From: Streptomyces rimosus subsp. rimosus
Lineage (GTDB): Bacteria; Actinomycetota; Actinomycetes; Streptomycetales; Streptomycetaceae
Length of the DNA: 14,005 nucleotides
Direction of reading: 5' to 3'
NCBI RefSeq assembly: GCF_000720725.1
Contig: NZ_JOCQ01000160.1
Location: 1 to 14,005 of the forward strand
The notes below the pieces were generated by a model. The model was not told the origin of the DNA. It was given only the letters and a program-made list of their open reading frames with translations, and ran no database searches. Within the stretch, counting starts at the first letter, position 1, and every line of letters begins with the position of its first letter. Shown in pieces: positions 6,674 to 13,306 of the stretch. A program made the translations under genes and the position numbers.

Positions 6674-7228
6674 TCATTCGCCGTCTTCATGCGAAGTCAT
6701 GTCGTACTCGTCGATATCGAGGACGGCTCCGGTAGCGGTGAGGAAGTCCAGCGCGTCACGGTTCAGATGCCAGCCAAACAGGTTGGGACCTTCCGGAGGC
6801 CCCAGATGGAGGGGCTGCTGTTCCTGGTCGGTGTCGTTGAAGTAGCGCACGACCTCCAGGACGGCGCCGCCGTGTTCTTGTTCCTCAGCGGCCAGACGGC
6901 CGGCGAGTTCGGCGATTCGGGCCGTGTGGGGCCGAAGCCTGTCCAGGACACGGGCGATCTGCTCGTCGACACACAAGCCCGGCTCTCGACACACGATTTT
7001 CCAGGAGTGGCTCACGGGCCTCACCACGGGTTCCGTGGAACGACTTCCGCGTACGGACACCTCGTCAGGTGCGATGCCCAGCAACGCGGTCATCTCCGCG
7101 GCGGAGGTGCGCCGGCTGAACAACGCGAAGTAGACGTACTGACGAAGAGGCACCCGGGGACGATATCTGCGGGACGGCGGCTGGTCCAGGGAAATTGGCC
7201 CGGGGCGAGGCGACAGTTCGGTGGTCAT
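6674..7228 (-). CDS. DUF4279 domain-containing protein
   Basis: This 184-residue protein of unknown function reads as DUF4279. After a Pro/Arg-rich 25-residue N-terminus come YVYFALFSRRTSAAEMTALLGI-APDEV (the 'lgi.P' landmark) and a central Trp strand SHSWKIVC. A helical segment with DEQIARVLDRLRPHTARIAEL follows, then a strand VVRYFNDTD, and the closing NRDALDFLTATGAVLDIDEYD. The C-terminus is acidic. The start is ATG at 7228. No Shine-Dalgarno sequence is visible, and the truncated TniQ gene stops only 11 bases upstream, so expression may rely on that transcript. A short inverted repeat (ACAGC 7232-7236, GCTGT 7243-7247) lies in this gap. Its GC content is noticeably lower than that of the flanking chromosomal genes. 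No partner that would explain its role is present. Confidence 0.72.
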   Translation of the reverse strand: MTTELSPRPGPISLDQPPSRRYRPRVPLRQYVYFALFSRRTSAAEMTALLGIAPDEVSVRGSRSTEPVVRPVSHSWKIVCREPGLCVDEQIARVLDRLRPHTARIAELAGRLAAEEQEHGGAVLEVVRYFNDTDQEQQPLHLGPPEGPNLFGWHLNRDALDFLTATGAVLDIDEYDMTSHEDGE

Positions 7229-7239
7229 GCAACAGCGGA

Positions 7240-7626
7240 TCAGCTGTCGGCAGTGACGAGTCCATGAATGCCACGACGGGCCATGCAGAGACAGCAGGCG
7301 GGGCGCCGGCGGCGCTCGGCCAGTTCTTCGATTGCCAGCCGCTGGCGGTGCTGCCCGGATTCGCGTACTTCGGCCAGGACCGGCATCGCGTGGATCAGCG
7401 TGGGAACGCTTTGGCCGGTCAGAGCCGCCAGCCGGGGCAGGGCGGCGGGGGCCCAGTAGCCGACCCGGTTACCGTCGCGGCGGTGGCGGCGGCTGGGGCC
7501 GATCAGGAACGAGAAGTGGCCGATGGGCAGGTGGCTGGCGTCGGCGAGGCGGTTGAGGTAGGAGCCGATCGTCTCGTGGTGGACGGGCGGCAGCGCGACG
7601 GGCAGGGTCCGGAGGTGGCTGTTCAT
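7240..7626 (-). pseudogene. Truncated TniQ-domain protein
   Basis: A minus-strand frame of 128 residues begins MNSHLRTLPVALPPVHHETIGSY, the TniQ N-terminal pattern (LPVxLPPxPxETxxSYLxRLA). It continues with HLPIGHFSFLIGPSRR, a PAALPRLAALTGQSVPTL stretch, and RRRPACCLCMARRGIHGLV, the start of the Cys-rich zinc-binding part. It then ends abruptly in TADS and a stop, where longer relatives continue with a second Cys/His cluster. TniQ/TnsD proteins choose targets for Tn7- and Tn5053-like transposons, and many Streptomyces homologues stand alone. No transposase (TniA) or ATPase (TniB) is present, so this is probably a dead remnant. The ATG lies directly beside the broken GGCT copy, and the only SD-like bases upstream (AGAGG) come from that copy. 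The open frame extends back to about 7977, but only as an antisense shadow. Confidence 0.7.
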
Positions 7627-7633
7627 GGGGTTC

Positions 7634-7755
7634 GGCGGCAACCTCTGCGAACAGGTCGCACGGGAGGCCGAGTGCGCGGACGGGCTGCGGACACGGCGCA
7701 CTGTACGGCCGCCCCAACCGGCCGCCCGGCACCCCCGCCCCGATAACCTGGACCA
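7634..7755 (+). pseudogene. Broken second copy of the GGCT gene 3' end
   Basis: Bases 7637-7684 match 5950-5997 of the intact GGCT gene at 41 of 48 positions and in the same orientation. They encode GGNLCEQVAREAECADG against PGNLYERVARQAECADG. Further right, another frame reads LYGR.N..PGTPAPITW, which resembles the intact tail LAGRLRTSGTPIPGGDW after loss of about ten codons and a frameshift. The 5' two-thirds, including YGTLRPG, is missing, and the left edge coincides with the TniQ start codon. The first 48 bases are secure; the tail match is weak. Confidence 0.65.
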
Positions 7756-7828
7756 CTTGCCCGAACCGCACAGGCCCCAGTGGCCCCGGCGGTCCCGGCA
7801 GCCCAGGCAGTACCGAGCAGCAGACAGG

Positions 7829-7834
7829 TGTGAT
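7829..7834 (+). promoter_or_regulatory. Weak candidate -10 box for the purine deaminase gene
   Basis: TGTGAT ends 6 bases before GTG 7841, the same geometry as the leaderless permease gene earlier in the window. It departs from TANNNT at the second base. No Shine-Dalgarno sequence precedes the start, so leaderless expression is likely even if this box is wrong. Confidence 0.25.
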
Positions 7835-7840
7835 CCCAGC

Positions 7841-8857
7841 GTGCCCCCCACCACCCCGAACCCGGCGAACCCCCCGCTCCCCAAGGCGGAACTGCACCTC
7901 CACATCGAGGGCACCCTGGAACCCGAGCTGGCCTTCGCCCTCGCGGAGCGCAACGGCGTCACCCTGCCGTACGCCACCGAGGACGCGCTGCGCCGCGCGT
8001 ACTCCTTCAGCGACCTCCAGTCGTTCCTGAACCTCTACTACGCGCTGATGGCCGTGCTGCGCACCGAGAACGACTTCGCCGACCTCGCCCACGCCTACCT
8101 GGCCCGCGCGCAGGCGCAGGGCGTCCGGCACGCGGAGATCTTCTTCGACCCGCAGGCGCACACCTCGCGCGGCGTGCCCCTCGGCACCGTCGTCGAGGGC
8201 CTGACGCGGGCGCTGGACACCGCCGGGGAGCGGTACGGCATCACCACCCGCCTGATCATGTGCTTCCTGCGCGACCAGAGCGCCGAGTCCGCGCTGGCCA
8301 CCTTCGAGGCGGCCCGCCCGTACCTGGACCGGATCACCGCCGTCGGCCTGGACTCGGCGGAGGTCGGGCACCCGCCGTCGAAGTTCAAGGAGGTCTACGC
8401 CCTGGCGCGGGAGGCCGGACTCAAGTGCGTGGCGCACGCGGGCGAGGAGGGCCCGCCCGCGTACGTGTGGGAGGCGCTGGACGTGCTCGGCGTGGACCGC
8501 GTCGACCACGGCGTGCGCTGCCTGGAGGACCCGGAGCTGGTCGCCCGCCTGGTCGCGGACCAGGTGCCGCTGACCGTCTGCCCGCTGTCCAACGTCCGGC
8601 TGCGCGTGATCGACACGATGGCCGACCACCCGCTGCCCGCGATGCTGGACGCCGGCCTGCTGGTCACCGTCAACTCGGACGACCCCGCCTACTTCGGCGG
8701 CTACGCCGACGACAACTTCACCGCCGTACGCGACGCCCTGGACCTGGACGAGGAGACCCTGCGCACCCTCGCCTGCAACTCCTTCCGTGCGTCCTTCCTG
8801 GATGAAGCGACCCGCGAGGCGTACCTCAAGGAGGTCGAGGCGCACGGGCGGGGGTGA
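7841..8857 (+). CDS. Adenine deaminase-type (adenosine deaminase family) purine deaminase
   Basis: This 338-residue metal-dependent amidohydrolase removes the amino group of adenine or adenosine in purine salvage, in the cytoplasm. Metal ligands and catalytic residues are complete: His19 and His21 in ELHLHIEG, His199 and Glu202 in VAHAGEEG, His223 in RVDHGVRC, and Asp280-Asp281 in NSDDPAYFGGY. The last motif, SDDPAYFGG, is characteristic of the adenine deaminase (Aah1-like, type 2) branch; classical adenosine deaminases carry a TDDP-type sequence without PAYFGG. Adenine to hypoxanthine is therefore my preferred reaction, although databases often label such proteins adenosine deaminase. GTG 7841 puts the HLH motif at residue 19, as expected. 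The frame is open back to 7625, but that part is the GGCT remnant and low-complexity sequence. It is a single-gene unit. Confidence 0.9.
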   Translation: MPPTTPNPANPPLPKAELHLHIEGTLEPELAFALAERNGVTLPYATEDALRRAYSFSDLQSFLNLYYALMAVLRTENDFADLAHAYLARAQAQGVRHAEIFFDPQAHTSRGVPLGTVVEGLTRALDTAGERYGITTRLIMCFLRDQSAESALATFEAARPYLDRITAVGLDSAEVGHPPSKFKEVYALAREAGLKCVAHAGEEGPPAYVWEALDVLGVDRVDHGVRCLEDPELVARLVADQVPLTVCPLSNVRLRVIDTMADHPLPAMLDAGLLVTVNSDDPAYFGGYADDNFTAVRDALDLDEETLRTLACNSFRASFLDEATREAYLKEVEAHGRG

Positions 8858-8879
8858 CCGGACCGTCTCCCGGCCGCTG

Positions 8880-8922
8880 TTGACCTCACGATTGACCTCA
8901 AGTCCGCTTGAGCTCCTAGGTT
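8880..8922 (+). promoter_or_regulatory. SoxR/MerR-type promoter and operator upstream of the MarR gene
   Basis: A -35 TTGACC (8892-8897) and a -10 TAGGTT (8917-8922) are separated by 19 bases, the over-long spacer typical of MerR-family-activated promoters. Centred in the spacer is the palindrome CTCAAG-N4-CTTGAG (8897-8912), essentially the SoxR-box core known from E. coli soxS and Streptomyces SoxR targets. TTGACCTCA is also directly repeated 12 bases upstream (8880-8888). No soxR gene lies in the window. Confidence 0.75.
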
Positions 8923-8970
8923 CTTCCTCACCGGGGCACCCGCCCACCATCCACAGGTGAGGACACGACC

Positions 8971-9426
8971 ATGCAGTACTCGCACAGCGACGCCGGACTC
9001 GCGGGCCAGCCCATCGGCTACTGGGCCTGGGCCGCCCACACGGCGGCCGTCACCCACATCCGCGCCGGGCTGGCCCGCCACGGTCTGAGCCAGCCCCAGT
9101 GGTGGGTGCTCAACCAGCTCGTGGGCCACGCCGGCGGCCGCGACCGGGCGGAGGTGACCGACATGCTCAAGGGCTACCTGGATGTCGGCGCCGACGGCAT
9201 CGGCGCGGCCGTCGACGCCCTCCTCGACCGCGGCCTCGCCACCGCCGACGGCGACCGGCTGCACATCACCGCCGAGGGCGCGGACCTGCACGCCCGGTGC
9301 GCCGCGCTCCAGAAGGAGATGCGCGCGACGCTCCACGACGGCATCAGCGACGAGGAGTACGTCCGTACGCTCAAGGTGCTCCAGCGGATGATCCACAACG
9401 TGGACGGGAAGATGTGGCACCACTGA
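8971..9426 (+). CDS. MarR-family winged-helix transcriptional regulator
   Basis: This 151-residue protein has a MarR layout: an N-terminal dimerisation helix (IGYWAWAAHTAAVTHIRAGLARHGLS), then QPQWWVLNQLV, helices AEVTDMLKGYLDVGADGIGAAVDALLDRGLA, the wing ADGDRLHITAEGADL, and a C-terminal helix (LKVLQRMIHNV). Such dimers usually repress their own and neighbouring genes and release DNA on binding a ligand or on oxidation. Cys residues are few. GGTGAGGA (8956-8963) about 7 bases before ATG 8971 supports the start. The promoter is a SoxR/MerR-type element, suggesting induction by redox-active compounds. The next gene, an NTF2-like protein, is in the same direction behind a repeat-rich region that this regulator could bind. 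The ligand is unknown. Confidence 0.8.
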   Translation: MQYSHSDAGLAGQPIGYWAWAAHTAAVTHIRAGLARHGLSQPQWWVLNQLVGHAGGRDRAEVTDMLKGYLDVGADGIGAAVDALLDRGLATADGDRLHITAEGADLHARCAALQKEMRATLHDGISDEEYVRTLKVLQRMIHNVDGKMWHH

Positions 9427-9431
9427 GGACG

Positions 9432-9500
9432 TCGATCCGTCCCCTCCGTCCCCTTCCCCCCGAGGTAATCGATCCGTCCCCTTACCCCCGGGGTAATCGA
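9432..9500 (+). promoter_or_regulatory. Repeated operator-like sites between the MarR and NTF2-like genes
   Basis: Three structures overlap here. TCGATCCGTCCCCT occurs at 9432-9445 and 9469-9482. GGTAATCGA occurs at 9464-9472 and 9492-9500, 28 bases apart. A perfect palindrome TTACCCC-C-GGGGTAA spans 9482-9496. This arrangement suggests binding sites, most simply for the MarR protein encoded immediately upstream, controlling the NTF2-like gene. Confidence 0.5.
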
Positions 9501-9581
9501 CCGGCCTCCCCGCCCACGGCAGCATCGGGCACACCGGCGGGAACCCCCGCCGGTTCCGGCCGCACCCGCGAGGAGAGCGCC

Positions 9582-10040
9582 ATGACCGACCACCCCACCG
9601 CCGCCACCCCGGGTACGACCACGGACGAGACCCCCGTCGCCGAGGCCACCCGCTCCGTCGTGCAGCAGTTCCTCGCCGCCCGGATGGCCGGGGACACCGG
9701 GCGGCTCACGGAGCTGTTCGCCGACGAGGTCGACTGGCTGCTCGCGGAGAACCCCGTCGTCCCGTGGATCCGGCCCCGTAGGACGGCTGCCGAGTGCGCC
9801 GCCCAGGCGGAGGAGCTGGCGGCCCACACCGTCCCCGAGGACGCCCGCGCCTCGGTCGACGCCTTCCTGGTCGACGGCACCGACGCCGTCCTGACGGGCC
9901 ACGTCTCCGGAACCGTACGCACGACGGGCAAGACCTTCGAGGGCCCCTTCGCCCTCCGCCTCACCGTCGAGAACGGCCGCATCACCCGCCACCACCTCTA
10001 CGAGAACAGCCTGTCGATCGCGGAGGCGTGCACGCCGTGA
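9582..10040 (+). CDS. NTF2/SnoaL-like (ketosteroid isomerase-related) protein
   Basis: This 152-residue alpha+beta cone-fold protein has about 20 disordered Thr/Ala-rich residues first. It then has VQQFLAARMAGDTGRLTELFADEVDWLLAENP (the SnoaL-like opening helices and DxVxW strand), PRRTAAECAAQAEEL, VDAFLVDGTDAVLTGHVSGTVRTTGKTFEGPFALRLTVENGRITRHHLYENSLSIAEA. Members act as isomerases, cyclases or ligand-binding proteins, and nothing here defines a substrate. The usual Asp/His general-base positions cannot be judged without a structure. AGGAGAG (9571-9577) 6 bases upstream supports ATG 9582. Its position behind the MarR gene and the repeat region suggests it is the regulator's main target, making the pair a small redox- or drug-responsive module. 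That is inference. Confidence 0.8.
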   Translation: MTDHPTAATPGTTTDETPVAEATRSVVQQFLAARMAGDTGRLTELFADEVDWLLAENPVVPWIRPRRTAAECAAQAEELAAHTVPEDARASVDAFLVDGTDAVLTGHVSGTVRTTGKTFEGPFALRLTVENGRITRHHLYENSLSIAEACTP

Positions 10041-10091
10041 GGGCACGGAAACGGTCTCCGGCGGCATACCGCCCATGATCTACTCGGCGGC

Positions 10092-10751
10092 ATGCCGCTG
10101 CTGCTGCTCGATCTCGACAACACCCTGGTCGACCGCGATGCCGCGTTCCGGGACGCGGTGGTCGCGTTCCTGGGGGAGCGCGCGCTTGCGGCGTCGGATG
10201 CCGACTGGCTGATGGCGGTGGACGCGAGCGGATACACCCCGCGCCACAAGGTCGCCGCGGCCATGACCGATCGCTACGGCGGGCGGGTGGCCGAGAGCGC
10301 GGTCAAGGCACTCCTCGACCGGGGAGGTGCCGACCGCGTCGTGCTGCCGACCGCTGTGCGGACCGCCTTGAAGGAGGCCGGCGACAGCGGCTGGACCTGC
10401 GTCGTCGTCACCAACGGCCGTACTGCGCAGCAGGAAGCGAAGATCCGGGGCTGTGGGCTCGACCAGGTGGTGCACGGCTGGGTGGTCTCCGAGACCGTGG
10501 GCCACAAGAAGCCGGAGCCGGACATTTTCCGTGCCGCGGCCGCGACGGCCGGCGTCCCGATCCGCGACGCCTGGATGATCGGCGACTCGCCGCACGCCGA
10601 CATCGCCGGCGCGCACGGCCTGGGTCTGCGCAGCGTGTGGATCTCGGGGGACCGGGTGTGGTCCGAGGCGGCTTTCGCGCCCACCCGTGTGGCGCGGGAT
10701 GCGGCAACCGCGATCCGGTGTGTCACCGGCGCGCAGAGGCCGGCGGCGTAA
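10092..10751 (+). CDS. HAD-superfamily hydrolase (phosphatase)
   Basis: This 219-residue haloacid dehalogenase-type phosphatase has all four motifs: motif I DLDNTLVD (nucleophile Asp7, acid Asp9), motif II VVVTNG (Thr107), motif III Lys140 in HKKPEPDIF, and motif IV IGDSPHADI (Asp165, Asp170). A helical cap lies between motifs I and II (residues about 15-85), the C1 arrangement of phosphoglycolate phosphatase and YjjG-like nucleotidases. The substrate cannot be told from sequence. ATG 10092 opens directly on the motif I strand. No Shine-Dalgarno sequence precedes it, so the gene may be leaderless or read from an upstream transcript; it starts 51 bases after the NTF2-like gene. Its stop lies 5 bases from the stop of the converging nitrate reductase gene. 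Confidence 0.88.
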   Translation: MPLLLLDLDNTLVDRDAAFRDAVVAFLGERALAASDADWLMAVDASGYTPRHKVAAAMTDRYGGRVAESAVKALLDRGGADRVVLPTAVRTALKEAGDSGWTCVVVTNGRTAQQEAKIRGCGLDQVVHGWVVSETVGHKKPEPDIFRAAAATAGVPIRDAWMIGDSPHADIAGAHGLGLRSVWISGDRVWSEAAFAPTRVARDAATAIRCVTGAQRPAA

Positions 10752-10756
10752 CGCCG

Positions 10757-13018
10757 TCACCGGCGCCTGGCGCCCGGGGCCGCAGGAGGCCGCCGGTGCC
10801 CGGGCGCCGGGCCCGCAAACGCGTCGGCCGGGCGGGACGCCCCCAACGGCTCCGTTTCCTGCGCCCCCTCCGACTCCTCCACCGCCTCCACCGCCTCCAC
10901 CCGCACCGCACACACCTTGAACTCCGGCATCCCCGATGTCGGGTCGAGAGCCGGGTTGGTGAGGGTGTTCGCGCGCCCCGGGCCCGGCCAGTGGAAGGGC
11001 ATGAAGACCGTGTCGGGGCGGATCGTTTCGCTGTAGCGGGCGGGGGCCACCGCGCGGCCGCGGCGGGAGGTCACCGCCACGGGGCGGCCGTCCTCGATGC
11101 CGTACTTCCGGGCGAGGCGCGGGTGGATCTCCACGTACGGGCCGGGGGCGGCGGCGTTCAGGTCCGGGACGCGGCGGGTCTGGGCGCCCGACTGGTACTG
11201 GGCCAGGACCCGGCCGGTGGTCAGGACCACCGGGTACGACTCGTCAGGCTCCTCGGCGGCGGGGCGGTGGGTGACCGGGGCGAAGCGGGCCCGGCCGTCG
11301 GGGGTCGCGAAGCGGTCCAGGAAGAGGCGCGGAGAGCCGGGGTGGTCCTCGTCGGCGCAGGGCCAGAAGACGCCGTCCTCGGCGGCGATCCGCCGGTAGG
11401 TGATCCCGGCGTAGTCGGCCGGGCCGCCGGCCGAGGCGCGGCGCAGTTCGTCGAAGACTTCCTCCGGATCGGAGGGGAAGCCCTTTTCCCAACCAAGATG
11501 GGTGGCAAGGGAGTTGAGAACTTCGAGGTCGGTGCGGACGCCGGGTGGCGGGGCCAGGGCGCGGCGGCGCAGCAGTACCCGGCCCTCCAGGTTCGTCGTG
11601 GTCCCGGTCTCCTCCGCCCACTGGGCGACCGGCAGCACCACGTCCGCCAGCGCCGCCGTCTCCGACAGCACGACATCGGCCACCGCGAGGAAGTCCAGCC
11701 CCCGGATGCGCTGCTCGACGTGGGCGGCGCGGGGTGCGGACACGACGGGGTTGGAGCCCATGAGGAGGAGGGCCCGTACCTCCCGGCCCAGCGCGTCCAG
11801 CAGTTCGTACGCACTGCGGCCGGGCCCGGGGAGGGAGTCCGGCGGTACGCCCCACACGCCCGCCACATGCGCCCGCGCGGTCGGATCGGCCAGCTTGCGG
11901 TAGCCCGGCAACTGGTCGGCCTTCTGGCCGTGTTCGCGTCCGCCCTGCCCGTTTCCCTGGCCGGTCAGGCATCCGTAACCGGAGCGCTCGCGCCCTGCCC
12001 GCCCGGTCGCCAGGCACAGATTGATCCACGCGCCGACCGTGTCCGTCCCCTTCGCCTGCTGCTCGGGGCCGCGCGCCGTGAGGGCCATGGAGCTGTCCGC
12101 GTCGCAGAACAGGCGTACTGCGTCGCGGAGTTGGGGGACCGGTACGCCGGTGATCCGCTCCACCAGTTCCGGCCAGTGGGCCATCGCGGCGGCCCGTGCC
12201 TCGGGCCAGCCGCTGGTACGGGCCGCGATGAACTCCTCGTCCGTACGGCCCTCGGCCACCACCAGGTGCAGCAGTCCCAGCGCGAGCGCCAGATCGGTGC
12301 CGGGGCGCGGCGCCAGGTGCAGGTCCGCCTGCTCGGCGGTGCGGGTACGGCGCGGGTCGACGACGATCAGCCGGCCGCCGTTCTCCTTCAGCTCCGTCAG
12401 GTAGCGCAGCGCGGGCGGCATCGTCTCCGCCAGGTTCGAGCCGACGAGGATGACGCAGCCGGTACGGGCGATGTCGGCCAGCGGGAACGGCAGCCCGCGG
12501 TCCAGGCCGAAGGCCCGCTGGTGCGCGGCGGCGGCCGAGGACATGCAGAACCGGCCGTTGTAGTCGATCTGCGAGGTGCCGAGCACCACCCGCGCGAACT
12601 TGCCCAGCGCGTACGCCTTCTCGTTGGTCAGGCCGCCCCCGCCGAAGACGCCCACCGCGTCCTTGCCGTACGCGGCGCCGGTACGGGACAGGCCGTCGGC
12701 GACCCGGCGCAGCGCCGTCTCCCAGTCCGCCGGCACGAGGCGGCCGGTCGCCGTGTCCCTTACCAGCGGCTCGGTCAGCCGGGCGCCCGGCGCGAGGAGC
12801 TCGGCGGCGGTGCGGCCCTTGCCGCACAGGGCGCCCCGGTTGACGGGGAACGCCGGGCGTTCCACGACCTCGGCCGGGGGACCGGCGGCGCCCGCCGGGG
12901 CGCGGCGCAGGCCCATGCCGCACTGGAGGGAGCAGTACGGGCAATGGGTGTCCACCTGCGGGTGTGCTTCCGGCGGCGCCGCCGGGGCGGTGGTGGTGCG
13001 GGGGGTGGCGGCAGTCAT
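10757..13018 (-). CDS. nasA: Assimilatory nitrate reductase catalytic subunit (molybdopterin oxidoreductase, NasA/NarB type)
   Basis: This 753-residue Mo-bisMGD enzyme should reduce nitrate to nitrite in the cytoplasm for nitrogen assimilation. A 4Fe-4S site is formed by Cys26, Cys29, Cys33 and Cys65 (CPYCSLQCGMG ... GALCGKG). The molybdenum ligand is Cys158 in YNGRFCMSSAAAA, the Nap/NarB/Nas pattern rather than a Sec/Cys formate dehydrogenase context. Further landmarks are LVGSNLAETMPP, IVVDPRRTRTAEQAD, ARGPEQQAKGTDT, the MGSNPVVS loop, and a C-terminal cofactor domain with TTGRVLAQYQSGAQTRR and MPFHW. No signal peptide precedes the cluster, which excludes the periplasmic NapA type. After FKVCAVRVEAVEAV about 45 low-complexity residues form an unusual tail without a BFD-type Cys cluster. 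The partner electron donor is not in the window. Divergent cbiX-like and upstream GlnR-like half-sites fit nitrogen control. Confidence 0.92.
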   Translation of the reverse strand: MTAATPRTTTAPAAPPEAHPQVDTHCPYCSLQCGMGLRRAPAGAAGPPAEVVERPAFPVNRGALCGKGRTAAELLAPGARLTEPLVRDTATGRLVPADWETALRRVADGLSRTGAAYGKDAVGVFGGGGLTNEKAYALGKFARVVLGTSQIDYNGRFCMSSAAAAHQRAFGLDRGLPFPLADIARTGCVILVGSNLAETMPPALRYLTELKENGGRLIVVDPRRTRTAEQADLHLAPRPGTDLALALGLLHLVVAEGRTDEEFIAARTSGWPEARAAAMAHWPELVERITGVPVPQLRDAVRLFCDADSSMALTARGPEQQAKGTDTVGAWINLCLATGRAGRERSGYGCLTGQGNGQGGREHGQKADQLPGYRKLADPTARAHVAGVWGVPPDSLPGPGRSAYELLDALGREVRALLLMGSNPVVSAPRAAHVEQRIRGLDFLAVADVVLSETAALADVVLPVAQWAEETGTTTNLEGRVLLRRRALAPPPGVRTDLEVLNSLATHLGWEKGFPSDPEEVFDELRRASAGGPADYAGITYRRIAAEDGVFWPCADEDHPGSPRLFLDRFATPDGRARFAPVTHRPAAEEPDESYPVVLTTGRVLAQYQSGAQTRRVPDLNAAAPGPYVEIHPRLARKYGIEDGRPVAVTSRRGRAVAPARYSETIRPDTVFMPFHWPGPGRANTLTNPALDPTSGMPEFKVCAVRVEAVEAVEESEGAQETEPLGASRPADAFAGPAPGHRRPPAAPGARRR

Positions 13019-13040
13019 GCGTCCAGCCTGCGCCGCGCGT

Positions 13041-13067
13041 GTTTCCGCTGGTCCGGGCCGGTGTTAC
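13041..13067 (-). promoter_or_regulatory. Weak GlnR-like half-sites upstream of nasA
   Basis: Read on the minus strand, GTAAC and GAAAC are spaced 22 bases start to start, ending 22 bases before the nasA start codon. Streptomyces GlnR boxes combine GTNAC and GAAAC elements with 11- and 22-base periodicity, but the intervening elements are missing here. This is suggestive only. Confidence 0.25.
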
Positions 13068-13125
13068 GGGCCGGGGAAGCGCGCCTCACGGTGCCCGTGC
13101 CCCGTGGGTGAGGTGCCCGGCCCCG

Positions 13126-13232
13126 CACTTCACGTACGGCCTTCGCGCCCCGTGGGCGTGGAGCCGGCACTTCACGCACGGCCCCCGCACCCCATAGGCG
13201 TGGAGCCCGGCACTTCACCTACCGCCTCCGCC
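13126..13232. repeat. Tandem 42/43-bp repeats between nasA and the cbiX-like gene
   Basis: Unit 1 (13126-13167, 42 bp) and unit 2 (13168-13210, 43 bp) both start CACTTCACG and end GGCGTGGAGCC(C)GG. A third, partial unit starts CACTTCACCTACCGCC at 13211. A more degenerate copy may precede unit 1 from about 13083. The repeats fill the divergent intergenic region and do not overlap a recognised gene. Confidence 0.75.
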
Positions 13233-13306
13233 CCCCGACAGCCACCCGAAACCCGCCGTCACACCCGCGCAACGGCACCGCAACGACCGGCTGCCAGGCT
13301 CCCTCC

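Noticed and set aside
6490..6690. A 66-codon minus-strand ORF starting at 6690
   Set aside because: It overlaps the end of the DUF4279 gene, lacks a Shine-Dalgarno sequence, and its second half is the DUF5753 remnant read in the wrong frame.
6512..7267. A 251-codon plus-strand ORF across the island
   Set aside because: It is antisense to the DUF4279 gene, which has a recognisable domain, and has no domain of its own.
6109..7640. A complete transposon or integrative element
   Set aside because: No transposase, integrase, tRNA attachment site or terminal inverted repeat could be found. Only the truncated TniQ and the GGCT fragment point to past mobility.
7625..7840. In-frame upstream extension of the purine deaminase to 7625
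   Set aside because: The extra residues belong to the broken GGCT copy and a Pro/Arg-rich stretch. The metal motif HLH sits at the normal distance from GTG 7841.
10637..13111. An 824-codon open frame on the plus strand antisense to the nitrate reductase gene
   Set aside because: It has no recognisable domain and low-complexity Arg/Gly/Val-rich composition, and it is the expected antisense shadow of a long high-GC gene with clear Fe-S and Mo motifs.
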